Positions 23,999 through 36,246 of a stretch of DNA of 64,000 nt are shown one piece after another. The stretch's first letter is position 1, and the number at the start of each line of letters is the position of its first letter. Origin of the DNA: Xylona heveae TC161 (taxonomy: Eukaryota; Ascomycota; Xylonomycetes; Xylonales; Xylonaceae). The notes beneath the pieces were generated by a model, which was not told where the DNA came from, did not search any database, and saw only the letters and a list, made by a program, of their open reading frames with translations. The stretch is from NCBI RefSeq assembly GCF_001619985.1, contig NW_017264205.1, positions 372,001 through 436,000 on the forward strand, read 5' to 3'. The position numbers and the translations under genes were made by a program.

Positions 23999-25031
23999 TG
24001 TCGCTTCCGTGAATGTTTTGCACGACCTTGTCGACGATGTTCGATGCTTCCGTCGAGCAAAGGAGAGCTGCCGCTGAGATAACTCTAATGAAAATGGCCG
24101 AAAGCCAGCTATCACAGTAGATGCAACCCAGCGAGGCTGTCGCTGACATCCTTGTGATGAAGTAAAACTGAGCGATGTTTGAACAAGTACAACTTAGCCT
24201 CCTAGGCTCAGCCTTCTGGAGGCGCAGCAAGATACTTCATCTTCAATTGTGGCGCTTGCTCCGCCAATGATTTCCGTACCCTGGACAGTACAATATGAAG
24301 CAGCACTTTTATATAAAGATACATGTCATGAGAAATGGCAGATTTCAGCGTGCCTTCTGCTCGTGCAACAAGTCAGCTCTAAGTCTCGCACGTCACAAAA
24401 TCTCCAGTTTCCGTGATGCCTGCCTTCTGATTGCATAATCGAGTTGTCCGTCGCAGCATGCGCCAGATTAATTTGAACTGATGTAGTGCAACAGATCCTC
24501 ACTTCCACTTATGTATTTTAAAAAGCCGCTGGTTTTTCAGGCTTCAGGTATGCATAGCACTATTCTAACGTGTCGACCTCTTGGCTTCTCCCCGCCTTCC
24601 AGGTGTCTCGGAGTCTCGCTCGGCTCGCCTTTACCCGTCCCGTCTCCACTACCTTGATAATCTTCCCCACTAACGTACTCCCCCTTCAGTGCAGTACTGG
24701 ATAAGGAGTAAGTCCAGGAATACCTAAAGCTGTCGGAAATTCGGACACCTTACTTGAGGTAGTTAAAAATCCCGTCATACCAGCAATCACGCAACTAAAC
24801 ATAAAAAGAAACACATTAACCAAGATTCCAAGAGTTGTATCGAGTTTTTAAATTAAAGATACTAAGATATTAAGAGGATTCAATTGTTGAATAATGAGAT
24901 AGAAAAAAAATTAAGAGCTACCATTTAAGACAACCCTCAGGCTACAACACCGCAGCTCTCTCCCAAGCACTAATGACCTAATCCCCGACAACCGTGCTTG
25001 CTTCCAATCAATCCTTTTTCGGTGGAAGAAG

Positions 25032-25136
25032 AAGATATATCCCATCGAGCCTCTTGATGATGAAAGGATGGATAATCCCTCGAACCTCTTGACGGAGAAA
25101 AGATAGATATCCCATGAAACCTCTTGACGGAGAAAT
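25032..25136. repeat. Tandem repeat, three units of about 33-36 bp
   Basis: Three imperfect units, each containing CCTCTTGA(C/T)G(G/A) and preceded by ATCCC(A/T)(T/C)(C/G)-type sequence. The second and third share CCTCTTGACGGAGAAA exactly. Confidence 0.7.
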
Positions 25137-25240
25137 GAAGAAATGATATTGAGAATAGCACGTGGCTATAAGAAAAGAAATAAGAAAAAGAAAATAAAGG
25201 ACAAAAAGTAAACAAATGAAGAAAAAAAAAACAACTCCCA

Positions 25241-25320
25241 AGCACCGAGCACCGAGCACCGAGCACCCAATGGTACAAGGGTGTTAGCATCAGAGTATCT
25301 GAGCACCAGAGCACCAGACT
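25241..25320. repeat. GAGCACC short tandem repeats
   Basis: About four copies of the 7-mer GAGCACC at 25241-25267, and a related GAGCACCA pair at 25301-25317. Confidence 0.75.
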
Positions 25321-26048
25321 AAAGCGGAGGAAAAAAAGGTAAAAGAAGGTAAAAGAAGGAAAAAGAAGGAAAATAGGAAAAAGAAAAAAGAAAAAGAGAA
25401 AAACACGCCAAACGTATTTACCGTCTCCAGCGCACAATAACAAAGCAAATTTCAGACTTCCATCCTATACGCCACCAGCCACCATAATTTAATACAATCT
25501 TCATGGTACTTGTCCGCCCGTCCGGGTCTGCCTCCATGCGCCTGAGCTCTGAATCAGGGAAAAAATTAAAAGAGTCTTCGGAGAAAGGTTAAAGAATTCC
25601 ATCTTTGTCGAGAAGGAAAAGTGAGAAAAGAAAGAGAGATGAGTATAGGGAGAAGAAGAAGAGGAAATATACAACATCGTCTTCGAGACTGCATATAGAA
25701 TGCCAAAATCGAGGACGGATGATAAAAAGGAATAGAGAGGCTGAGTGCACTGCAAGAAGAATGGATCGATAAATAGCAATGCCAAACTCCAATGGTTGCC
25801 CATTTGATAAGCCCTTGTATAAACAGCAAACAGTCCGCTTTCGCTTCCGCAATCCATCCGCTTAGCTAAAACCATTTATAGCACCGTTGCCAGATATATG
25901 AGAGAGAGAAAAAATGTACAGAGGCGTAAAAGGATCCTACAGCACCCCAGAACTTGGGTCGGAATAGCTGTATAACAAATAAACTGATGACGAGTGGGAC
26001 GAATAGAAGAAGGTATGCTTAGATGATAGATGCGGCACGAGAGAGTGA

Positions 26049-29000
26049 TCAAAAGCTCACATTCCCAGCATCTTCTTCCATGACGCTATCGGACCAACCA
26101 CCAGTGACTGCTCCGTGGGCAGTATCTCTCTGTCCGAGATCAAAGCCCTCGCCTTCGCCGCGCTCGACAAAGTCCTCATGATTTATTTCCTTGTAGATGC
26201 GTTGGAAATACATTCTTAGCGTGCGTAAACCGCGAAGATATCCCCGGTCAATACCGTCAGGGTCTTTGGGCGGACATCGAGTGGTAGGCGGTAGCTCATC
26301 TTCGGCCGTGACACAGTTGGCAAAATCGACAATTTTGAGTTGAATCTCACTTCGAGATTTCGACTCTGCTGGTGGCTTCCCCTGGCTGACAGAATTGCTC
26401 CGTTCAGTCTTGGTTTCTTCGTCGGTGCCAATGCTGCCATCATACAGCATGAGAAGGCTACTGGCGTAGAATCTGTATCCCGGAAGACCCCGGATAATGG
26501 CTTCAAGCTGAGTAATCTTTTCTAAAATTGTCGGGATATGTCTAGTCGTCCGAGTGTAGGTTGCGCCGTCATAGAGGAACCGCGTGAGTGCATCTTGAAA
26601 TTCCCGGCCGGCCTTCAAGTCGCGTCCAAAATACTTGTCTTCAAAAAGATACGACTTGGTTTTGGCATTCCACACCTGCATACCGCAGACCCGCACGCCT
26701 AATTCGCGAGATGTTGTCATTTGGCATTTTCGCCGCTGAGACCTCATCTTCTTTTCGTCAGCCTCTAGTCCATACTGTCTGGTGCCCATTTTGAGGTCAA
26801 GGACACATGGTCGTTTCATGCCTGCCGTGAGATCCTCTAGCAGCAGAAAATGTTGAACCCGTTCGCTTGGCGTTGTCTGTGCCTGTTCGGGGTTCATTGG
26901 ACTGGGTTCAAGCTGACTGATTGGCACCACTGGCGGCGGGGATGATATGGAAGGTCGCTCTATTCTTATAGTCGACGACTGGCGCGGCGTCATTTGGGCA
27001 GACTCATCCTCGATACGGCTGGACGGTGGCGCCGTCGGGGTCTGCGGCTCTTCATCCATTGGAAAAAGCTCGTCCTCTCGGTCACCACCATAGCCTTCAT
27101 CCTCAAAATACTCCAGGTGGCTTCTCCCATGGCCATCCATGTCACCGTGCTTTGTCCTCAAGCCACCTCCAGAGTGGCGTCGCCGAGGCTTGGGCGAGTC
27201 TGGCACGTGCAAATTCGTTAGGCCATGATTTTCTGATCGAGGCAGACTCCTAGATATGGTCGAGCTCGCACGGTCCGCTTCCTGTCCATTTCCATAGTGA
27301 CACCCTGCTAGGGCCTTCCTTTCCGCCTCACCCTTCAAGACACCTTTTCGAATCGACTCATCGTCCCGGGTCGGTCGTGGATGGCTACTAGCCGAGGTGG
27401 TGGGGGCCAAGGTGGGATTACGGTCCGCATCCGCACCCGTGTCTCTCAGTTTGGCAAGTAGATAATGACTGCGAGAGTGCCGGTGGTGATGGGTAGGTGT
27501 AAGCGGTGGACCAAAGACTTCGCGAAGAACCTGCTCCTGCAGTTTTCGGTTCACCGTGGTCGCGCCCCAGCTTGAGTGCTGTTTGATCGAAGGTCTCCGA
27601 GCTGCTGCTGCTGCTGCATCATCACCTAAGGGGCTTTTGGTTCTCTCAGAGTTTGCCGGACTGAGCGTCCGAAATCTGCGAGTTTGTGAGGTGCTATCAC
27701 CATTTAGCGATGAAGATAGCCGGGGCGTGTCGGAACGAGGTGGATGCGCAAAGAGGTTTTCGGGAATGATGTGCCGATTGTTTGCAAAGATAACCTGCGG
27801 GATTGACACCGGTTGTTGCGACATGCTCACAATGCGAGGCTGATCCTGATTGCCGTCCAGGTCCCGAGACGAGGGCGACCCAAAAGAGGGTCGATCCGCA
27901 GGGGACTTGCCAGTCAGCGAGTCACTCTGCGCAGCTGGTTGCGAATCCGCTTCCGTCAACGCCCCTTGGTCGCCTTCCTCAAGCCTTTTAGCCCTTTTCT
28001 TCTTCGGCGCTTTACGGTAAGTGACATTGAGCACCCCAATATATCTATTCGCAAGAGTTTAAATGAAGACGTTAGCATAGAGAAACCCAAGTCAGATCTC
28101 ACTGGGATTCGAAACTCAGAAGCTTCCGCCAGAGAGACCAAGGAAACGGAGCACCTCAGGAATAAATCGAGGAATACCACACATACCTCGGTAAGAATTG
28201 GAGTAACTCAGGATGTTTACGTTCGACAGTCTCGTAAAACTCGTTCTCACGATTACTGAGCTGCTTGCAGACAGCCTTTTTCGAGAAGCGAAAGACTGTC
28301 GTATGACCTCCAACCTGATGATTATAGGGTTTGAGCTCGACAGCGCTTAATGGTGTCGGTTGAGCAGAGAGAACCTTGCGAGGGCTGGACCGTGTCACGG
28401 ACGAACGCCCAGTAGGTGTTGCCGTAGGGGTTGTCTCGGCGTGGTCGGTCAAGCTGGATTCATCTTCGGTAACAGAGCGCTGCATGTCATCCCAAGATTC
28501 ATACTCGGTCTCAGATGCGGATGACGGCGCAAAGTCCGCCGTCGGGACGGGTTTTGGAGCTGTGACCTCGGCCGGCGGCGTCCGTGGCATTTGCAAATCG
28601 CCATGAAAAAATCGACTTTCATCTTGAGATTGAAAGGCAATGTCAATCTCATTAGATGGAGGTGCCTCCCGTTCCGGTACCCACTGCTTGCGCTCGGGTT
28701 CTTCGCGTTCGGCTTTGACAAACTGATCCTTGGCTTCATCCAGCCCGTGTTCATCCGTGGCTTCATGGTAATCTCGGAGAGCCGGCGCTTGATGTGGAAT
28801 GTACAAAGCTGATGAGATTTGTTCCTTATCCGACTCTTCCTCTTCGTCCTCTTCATCTTCGGCCACATGTTCCTTATCGTCGCGGCCGGTGGGAGAGGGA
28901 TGCACAGGTCGAACGGGTACGGCGGAGGCTGCGGCTTCGTCATGGGGCTCAATGGTCTTTGTCCCGGTCGGGCTGGTAGTTGACGAGGGTGCAGAACGCT

Positions 29001-30621
29001 CGGAAATAGTAGTCGGAATGCTACGTGAAAACGACGTACCTCGGGCAGCGCCGGGCGTCAGGTTATGGCGGTTGCGAATCTCTTCGAGCAGCCGTAGCGG
29101 AAAGGAGCGCACCATTGTATCGGCGGCAACGGTCACAGTATCGCCATCTTCCGTGGCGGTGGGGCTGACCCCTTCCTCTGGGGTCACGGTTTTGACATCC
29201 AAAGGCGGTGTGGGCGAGAGCGGGCTCTTCAATAGAGGCGGAGCAGCGTCCGTCCTGTGTTGTTGGCTGATCAATCGATCGAGGTGTGATCGCTGAGCAT
29301 CTGCAGAGGGTTGCGGGACTGGCTGATTAGCTTCGAGCTGAGGGGAAGAGAGAGGGGCTTCCGCCGGGAGGGCGACGGCGATTGCATTCGTACTCTTTGG
29401 GCTTCCTGCTGCACCTGCGAGGTTCGAGGTCACGTCCCCTTTCATTTCCACGCCTGCCTCTTTCGGTTTGCGGTCCTTGGCCGTCTCTTCGCGCTTCTTG
29501 TGCTCCTTGGAAGCAGTGTTCTCCTTGAAGAGTCCCAAGTAATGACTCGACTTTCGACTTCGAGAATTGACGTTGGCCTCAACGTTCGCCAATGTAGCTT
29601 CAATCTTCTTCTCGACGGGTCCCGGGCCTCTGCTCCGACTCGGACTACGACCGGCAGTGGACGGCGGCGCTCTAACCTTGTCCGCACTGGGCTCGAGACG
29701 GTGCTGCAATGGCAATGAGGGATCACGAGAAGATGGTTTGTAATTGATGGTTCCATCATGAGTTACATGGTCCGACAAGCGCAGCAGGCTGCTGCTCTTG
29801 CGGGAGGTCGAAAAGGAATCGGAAACGTTGCGGTCAGCCGGCTGGCCTTCGCGCCCAAAGGGATCGGGTTGGGAGTTGAGAAATTTGCGAGGTGACGAAG
29901 CCAACGACGACTCTGGCCAACGAGTCGGAGTCAGGGGGGTGGAAGTGGGCGACAAGCTGGGCGGCGCTCTGTCGTTGCGAAAGTTTTCTCCAAAACGATA
30001 GCTGTCGAGCGGGCTAGGGGAGGAGCGGGCCATGTGGAAAAGAGAGGAGCTGGACCGCTGCTGCTGCTGCTGCTGATGCCGCGGTAGCTGCGGTTGTTGC
30101 TTCTGCTGTTGTTGCTGCAGACGAGAAGAGGATGATGCCAGATCTGACCAAGGATAATGATGCTTGGTCGCGTCAACGTCGGCAGCATGCTGGCCAGGGT
30201 CATGGACGGGGACCAGGTTGGGGGAGCTCGTGGCGCTGTTGGACGGTACATAGTGGGTCGCAAAAATGCTATCCCTCTCCGACAATTGGGGCGAGTCTTC
30301 CTCAAATTGGGGGCGTGCAGTCAGGGCGGTGGGCAAGGTGCGGGCCCTGGCTGGGAGTTGCGCCTTGACCGGCGTTGTGGTTGCCGTTGGACGGCGGGCC
30401 GCCGAAGGCGAGGTATCAGCAGCAGCGGTGGTTACAGCAGCAGCATCAGCATGGCCTGCGTCGTCATGATGCTGCGTTTGCTGTTGCCGCTGCTGCTGCA
30501 GCTGCAGTTGCTGATGCGGCAACGGGTAAGGAAGCGAAGGGGCGTTGGTCGAATCGACGGCGGACCTCACCAACGGCGGCGGAGCTGCGGGATTTTCGAA
30601 CGTGGAAGGGGGACTTGACAT
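26049..30621 (-). CDS. KCS1: Inositol hexakisphosphate kinase Kcs1
   Basis: Phosphorylates inositol hexakisphosphate to the pyrophosphate 5-InsP7, a signal in phosphate sensing, vacuole and stress responses. Exons 30621-28187 and 28044-26049 (intron 142 nt); 1,476 residues. The kinase core is split: [18 protein letters not shown] (about 804-822) begins it, then after a long insert come the catalytic PCVLDLKMG (PxxxDxKxG, about 1224-1232), [32 protein letters not shown] and KIVDFANC, the metal/ATP-binding IDFA-like motif. The first 800 residues are disordered: polyglutamine tracts (residues about 33-50 and 170-200), polyalanine, Ser/Pro runs and a Glu-rich stretch. The architecture (very long disordered N-terminus, split kinase) is normal for fungal Kcs1. 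The start is the first ATG of the open frame. Confidence 0.94.
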
Positions 30622-33429
30622 GAGTCGAGCATCGATTCGTGGGATCGTAGAATCGTAAAAATCGGCGGGTGGGAGTGCGGGGAGGACGAAGGGCGTGGCT
30701 GAAAGAAGGGCTGAGAGTGGTGGAGGATTTATCGGAGAGGGATGGTAGAATTGTCGTTACTCTAATGGTTCGGGGCGAAAGACGATGGAAGGGTTTCGGG
30801 TAACAATTGGGTTTAGATAGCAAACAGCGGGTCGTTTGCGGGTAACTGGGGTTCTGGCCGTAGTATGTGTGAGATTAAAGGAACAGGCAGATTCTCTGCC
30901 ACCGAGGTACCTTATTTTTCCCGTTCGGTTTTGGAACCTCTATAGCGACCATTAGTTGAGAAGGGAAGAAAGAGAGCAAGAGAAACATGAGGAAAGAGCG
31001 ATAGAGAGGATCCACAACACAGAAATTTTGCTGCAGTTGCTGCAGTAGCTGCAGTAGCACCGTACAGCGGAGTGCAAGTAACGAATACCAAATCATAGCA
31101 AATTGTTCAGTTCACACCCTGGAAAATTCCGTGGGTAGCCGATAAGGTTTTGCCCACCCAGCGAAATCGAACAGTAACGTCAAAAACCAATAACTCCTAG
31201 TGGCCGTAGACATCTCCATCTCTCTCTGCACAGTATCTGCATTGCAAAATTTACGATATCTTTGTAATGGTGTACAAGCCACGCCGACTTACCTCTCTGC
31301 TTTTCTCTCACACGCACCTTCAATTTTTTATATTGGTTATATCCCAGTTCTGCAGCCACAACCGCTTTGATCGTAGTCGGAAATTCAAGAAGATGATGTG
31401 AGGGTGTCTGTCGGCACTGGCAAGCGTATTGATGTGTGTTTCAATGGTCTGCACCACTGCCACGTTGTTGCTAAGCACAAGTGGAGCCCAGCAGAATGTA
31501 ATAGGAACAGTGTAGTAGGGAGATAATAGAAGAAGAAGAAGAAGGAAAAGCATAGAAGAGCGGGGCCAGAGCACGGAATATGATGAGGACATGAGGATAC
31601 TTATGAGAGTACAGCAGATATCAATTCAGTGGCAAGGTAGTACGAGCAACAATGTGAAGACAAGACAGTCACCCTGACAGGATCAATGTGTCGGTACTAT
31701 ATAGGTAGTACATGGGAAACAGTGACTGCAATAAAGAGCAATGCCCAGCAATTAATTGTCACACGTGTCAAAGCAGATAATCCCAGGGAAAGAATCAGAA
31801 TCGTCTTTGGTTCATCACTCTTCTGTTGGTTGATAGAAGGGTATCTCCCGACAGCAATCATAACAAAGCACAGGCGGAGCTCAAGCAGTATGTAAGACTA
31901 CTTTATGAAGACTCTCAGGGCCGGAAGTGTCGGCACAGTTTGGGTGGCAAAGTGGCAACCCGGTAGGTTACTTCAGGTAACCACTACTTTTGCTTCGGGG
32001 ATTTCTCTTACATTTAGCGGGCGAAATTTACAGGTGGAATGGTGCTCTACAACCCATGAGCACCTCAAGAGTATAGATAAAATTTCACTTTGCTAGGGCA
32101 AGCTGTCAGTAGTCAGCCGTTGGTTAGATACTACAACCTTGATAATTAATTGGCTTTGGCTTCATGGAATAATTGTGCTGTCATGAACTGGAGCAATGGA
32201 GGTGACGAAATGACCCGACATTAGTGCCTGTACAGTAGCTGCTCACCTGAGAGTACATCCATTCACACCAATAAACAGCCTGTGATAAAAGTACAGGTAC
32301 ACGTGTGGCTGCCAGTGGCTCCAGGCCCGCAATGAAACCCACTGGGAACGCCTTCCCTCCACATTAATGTGCTCCTTCCCCAGCTTTTCCTTGTACCATG
32401 AGCGAATCGGGTCCCAAGCCATAGGGAAGCGTGACACCCAAACACAAACTCTTGTCATACTCTACACGACACAAACCATGGTGAAATGTACCGAGTTAGT
32501 TACGACCACAGAAGAATAGAGCACTGTAATCATTACCTGGTAACCATTCATCATCCTTTTTCAAAAAAAAAAAAATGCCACGTTGGCAAGAAGATTCAGT
32601 GCAGCAAACAGCTCACCAATTGAGAGCCAATCGTTTGCCAACGTGCTCGGGTGCCGGCCTCCTGCAAACATCATACAAGCATCAATGAGCTTGCCTTGAC
32701 TGCACGCACAAAGACGCCATGGCAACTGCGTTCAAGGTTGCATCTTTCTGCAAGATGAGCAGCCTAGCAGCCACTCCGGCGTAAACCTTGTCCTGGAATA
32801 GAGCCCGCCCGCCCGTTGCAAAATCATATCAAAACCTTCCACATGTCCCTGCAACGCGCCCTTAGTGGCCGTCACGGCAAGGGGATCATCATCTTAGGCG
32901 GACCACCCTCCATAAAGCTGATCGACGTATATCCAATTTCGGCTCGTTGCATGATGACAAAACTGTCTCGATGTCTGTTTAATTCCCCTCCTTGCTCTGA
33001 GTCCACCACGGATAATACTGCGAGCTAAGCCTCGGCCCTAGATACATTCAAATCGTCCACATGCGAAGGCATCTTAAAATTAAAGAATTGCGGTCAACGT
33101 GATCTAACAATAGACGCGCATGAAAGCTCTAAGTCGTACTAGTTGCACACTAATGCTGGTTTAAATAATATGAGAATCTGAAATACGCTGAGATCGCTAG
33201 AACGCATGTTATGCATATCTGAAGTATGCAAACATAAAAGCTATGCAGATGCAAATGCCGGAAATGCCATATGCCGACTGAAACCGAAACATAGACGCGA
33301 ACAATGGAAGTCACCGAGTATGTCTGAACTGAAATCTAATGCCATGCAGATATCTGGTTCAATAAAAAACACAAAAGAAAGTAGTCTTGAAAATCTTGTC
33401 CAAAGTCTCAATATCTCCGTCAGTCATGC
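30622..33429. other. Long intergenic region upstream of KCS1
   Basis: 2.8 kb holding the KCS1 promoter (minus strand) and the 3' flank of the next gene. No coding frame I can support. A 9-bp CTGCAGT(T/A)G repeat occurs three times at 31031-31057. An 11-bp inverted repeat lies at 32579-32589 / 32635-32645, next to a run of 13 A. The rest shows nothing recognisable. Confidence 0.5.
32579..32645. repeat. Inverted repeat, 11-bp perfect arms
   Basis: Arms CACGTTGGCAA (32579-32589) and TTGCCAACGTG (32635-32645) with a 45-bp loop. The left arm also lies within a smaller interrupted palindrome, TGCCACGTTGGCA. Could be a pair of opposed factor-binding sites; no neighbouring gene within 700 bp. Confidence 0.6.
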
Positions 33430-36246
33430 CTATATTGAACTCTTTTGTCTCTGACGCTTGTCGACACTTGTGCGTTGCGGACTGTTCAATCTCACAGATT
33501 TCCCCCTGCTTGAACGCCTGCCTATATTATTTGACTTTGGATATTTAGCTGCTTCGGCATCCATATTCTGAAGCGGGTCGCGAAGGGAGTTCAATGCTTT
33601 TTCGGGTGACGATGTTGCAGAAGGAGCATTGATTGCCGTCCACTGCTTCACTTCAACCTGACTGCCTTCAGCGCCAGACTCGAGAGCTGAGGCCGATAGT
33701 ATAGCCTTGGATAAAAAAGGCGCAGGTTTTTTCTCCTTCACATTTTTGCTCGTTTCCTTCAGGGCTGAGTCGACATTCCAGCTCTCGAGGAAACTTCCTA
33801 CCTCATCAATAGCCGGGCTCAGATCCTCTAACAGATGACCTTGGCCCTCTTGTTCATAAGAAGACGTTTCCTTGAGATTTCCTTCTGGTGTGATCGAGAA
33901 GAAAGGCATCGGAGAATATTGCTTCTTCTTCTCATTTGATTCCTGCGTCAAAATGGCCACGCGACTGGTTTGTTGCACTGGGGTTGTGATGTGTCGAAAC
34001 CTAGGTCGTGGACTAGCCCCAAGGGCGGATATCGCAGTGTTAGCATCTTTAATGTCCCCCGCCTCCCCTTCCTCTCCATGCTGCGAAGGCTCCGGACTAG
34101 TATCCATGTCCAAATTGAGCCCAAGCTTCTTCAGCCATTCTTGATTTTCGGGCGGACCTGACGACTGATCGCCGGCGTTGCTAGGAGCCACATGAAGAAC
34201 AGGCGAGGCCGCAAATTTTTGTCGTTCTCTTTTAGCAGAATAAGTTTGCTGCCGTTTCTTGACTGTACTGAAGAAGAACGGCGAGGCAGTGTCGACTAGT
34301 TCCTGGGTATTCAATGGAGGCGATTCAGCTGCCAGGGTGTGTCTGTCACTGGGTCCCGGTTTGACAGGCGATGCATCGGAAGTAGTGAAGCCCTGATCTG
34401 GATCGTCGCAGATTGCTTGATTTTCTAGAGGTGATTGTCTGTGGGCTATATTTCCATGTGCACGGATTGACTTCCGCGGCGAGAGTGCAGAGAGATTATG
34501 ATGGAGAGGAGAGTCAATTTCGGCCTTGAATTCGTTATGTGCCATGAGGATTGCTGCTTGGGTGGAGAATGCCTGCGTGTTTTCGCTCTCCGTATAATTA
34601 TATGCCTTGGAGTCTTGGCGATCTGGAAGCATAGAACTCGTGCGAAGAGGAGCGAAAACGCTGTCTGTGGTGCCAGTCGTTTTCGATGGTTTGCTGGACA
34701 CATTGCTGAATCCCAGTTCTTGAGCGGAACTTGGTTTCTGAGGCTTCGGGGAAGGGTTCTCCTTTGAATCTGCAGAAGGATACTTCAGCACATTGCTATC
34801 AGGTTGGGTATCTCCTGTATCGTCAATGTATTCGGTCATGTCTAGCGACTCCGCTTGTACATAGTATCCATTGTCACCACTAGGCGGCGTTTTATTCTCC
34901 TTTCCTCGGAAAAGCTTATTCAACAGGCTTCCGCCTTCATCAACCTTCTGGTGTGCCTTGGCGTCTACCATCCATGGAGTTGTTGCAAGATCACGTGGAG
35001 AAGAAAATTGCATGACATGGCGCCTTGAGAGCTCTGGTCGCTTGAAAGCTCCTTTGAAAGACTCTTCAGGAGAGCTCTTAGAGTTTGAGGTATCAACCTT
35101 CTGCTCCTTCGAGTTGTGAGTGCCTGCGAAAAATGATACAGAAAGGGCCCCTCTCCCTGAAGCAATGGATGATGAGTTTGGTTTCCTTTTCGAAGTAGAT
35201 AACGGCGTGGTGTGCCTTTGCAATATGGGCTGCGAGAGCGAAATTGCTTCTTCAGCTTCCGGAATTGTTGAGCTCTGAGTCCGAGTGAACGAATGAGAAT
35301 GTCTGCGTGGTTCCGTCGCGGACCTACACCAGCTAGGTTGTGAATGGGATGCATAAAGCATCGAAGAAATAGGCAACTTATTATCCCGAATTCGTTGGCC
35401 TGCCTTTTTGTCATTGGTCCGATCGTGGCGTTCGTCTCCCGATATCGAGTCTGGTTGTTTCTGCTTCTGGGACGAGAAATTGCTTGTATGAACCTGCTTC
35501 TCATCTCTGCGCTTCTGTCCAAGGGGTGTCGGTGTTTGCGTCACCCGCTCGCAATCACGACCATTCAATGCTTGTTTCAAATGAGCAGCCCCTAATGCTT
35601 TTAACAATTTTCTCTCCTCATCCGATAGGCTTGTCAAATCAACGGCAGATTCTCGTGTTTTTCCCCGTCCGTCGTTCTGGAGTTTCATCGCCCGTTGGAT
35701 ACGCGCCTCTCTACGTATTCGTTTTCGTCTTTGTCTATCAAGCTTTTCCTGTTCCTGGTAGAGGAGGGTCTCTTCATAGCGAGTGAGACTCGATTGAAAG
35801 CCTGATGACCCGTTCGACGCCGACGCCGCCGATGCACTAGACACAACCCGTCCGTTTTGGCTGGGCTCAGAGGCATTCGTTCTGTGGGGATATATCTCCA
35901 CTTTTTTGTGCCGCACTTGAGCCTCTACAGCAGCTTTCTCATGCTGGTGCTGCTCCCGTTCCTTGACCTTGGGATCCCGGTCTTCCACATTATCAAAGAG
36001 CCCTGCTGACGCTCTCCACGGATTCACCCATTGTTGATCAAATGGGCCCTTGAGGCTGGCTGAAAGTATGAAGAGCGGTTGTCCAGAAAGGTATTTGTAC
36101 GCCAAATCTTCGATTTTCTGACGTTTTCTTGGTTGCGAATATTCGTCTTCTTCGTCTTGGCTATCGATGGAAGAATGGGACTCATGGCAGTCCGTCAAGG
36201 GTTCAAACGAAACTTGGCGAAGCGGCGGCGGCAATCGAAGTGCCAT
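33430..36246 (-). CDS. Uncharacterised large disordered protein, probably nuclear
   Basis: Single exon, 938 residues. I take the ATG at 36246 (MALRLPPPLRQVSFEP); the frame is open five codons further but with no earlier ATG. A conserved-looking N-terminal segment has a bipartite basic signal (RKRQK, about residue 42) followed by YLSGQPLFILSASLKGPF and VNPWRAS, hydrophobic and Trp-containing, so probably a folded or binding motif. A basic coiled-coil stretch (EKLDRQRRKRIRREARIQRAMK) comes at about 175. The rest is Ser/Pro/Lys-rich with many SP/TP sites, ending in a basic tail (RRSSRGKSVRLNSPQRTSVDKRQRQKSSI region). Proteins with this N-terminus exist across filamentous fungi as hypothetical proteins, from memory; no function is known to me. 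Confidence 0.8.
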   Translation of the reverse strand: MALRLPPPLRQVSFEPLTDCHESHSSIDSQDEEDEYSQPRKRQKIEDLAYKYLSGQPLFILSASLKGPFDQQWVNPWRASAGLFDNVEDRDPKVKEREQHQHEKAAVEAQVRHKKVEIYPHRTNASEPSQNGRVVSSASAASASNGSSGFQSSLTRYEETLLYQEQEKLDRQRRKRIRREARIQRAMKLQNDGRGKTRESAVDLTSLSDEERKLLKALGAAHLKQALNGRDCERVTQTPTPLGQKRRDEKQVHTSNFSSQKQKQPDSISGDERHDRTNDKKAGQRIRDNKLPISSMLYASHSQPSWCRSATEPRRHSHSFTRTQSSTIPEAEEAISLSQPILQRHTTPLSTSKRKPNSSSIASGRGALSVSFFAGTHNSKEQKVDTSNSKSSPEESFKGAFKRPELSRRHVMQFSSPRDLATTPWMVDAKAHQKVDEGGSLLNKLFRGKENKTPPSGDNGYYVQAESLDMTEYIDDTGDTQPDSNVLKYPSADSKENPSPKPQKPSSAQELGFSNVSSKPSKTTGTTDSVFAPLRTSSMLPDRQDSKAYNYTESENTQAFSTQAAILMAHNEFKAEIDSPLHHNLSALSPRKSIRAHGNIAHRQSPLENQAICDDPDQGFTTSDASPVKPGPSDRHTLAAESPPLNTQELVDTASPFFFSTVKKRQQTYSAKRERQKFAASPVLHVAPSNAGDQSSGPPENQEWLKKLGLNLDMDTSPEPSQHGEEGEAGDIKDANTAISALGASPRPRFRHITTPVQQTSRVAILTQESNEKKKQYSPMPFFSITPEGNLKETSSYEQEGQGHLLEDLSPAIDEVGSFLESWNVDSALKETSKNVKEKKPAPFLSKAILSASALESGAEGSQVEVKQWTAINAPSATSSPEKALNSLRDPLQNMDAEAAKYPKSNNIGRRSSRGKSVRLNSPQRTSVDKRQRQKSSI

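Larger units (their letters stand above)
23999..26048. other. Intergenic region between NACHT gene and KCS1
   Basis: Upstream of the NACHT gene and downstream of KCS1 (both minus). No convincing gene. 25150-25420 and 25600-25700 are purine-rich on the plus strand, that is pyrimidine-rich on the KCS1 coding strand. Tandem repeats at 25032-25320 are listed separately. Confidence 0.5.
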
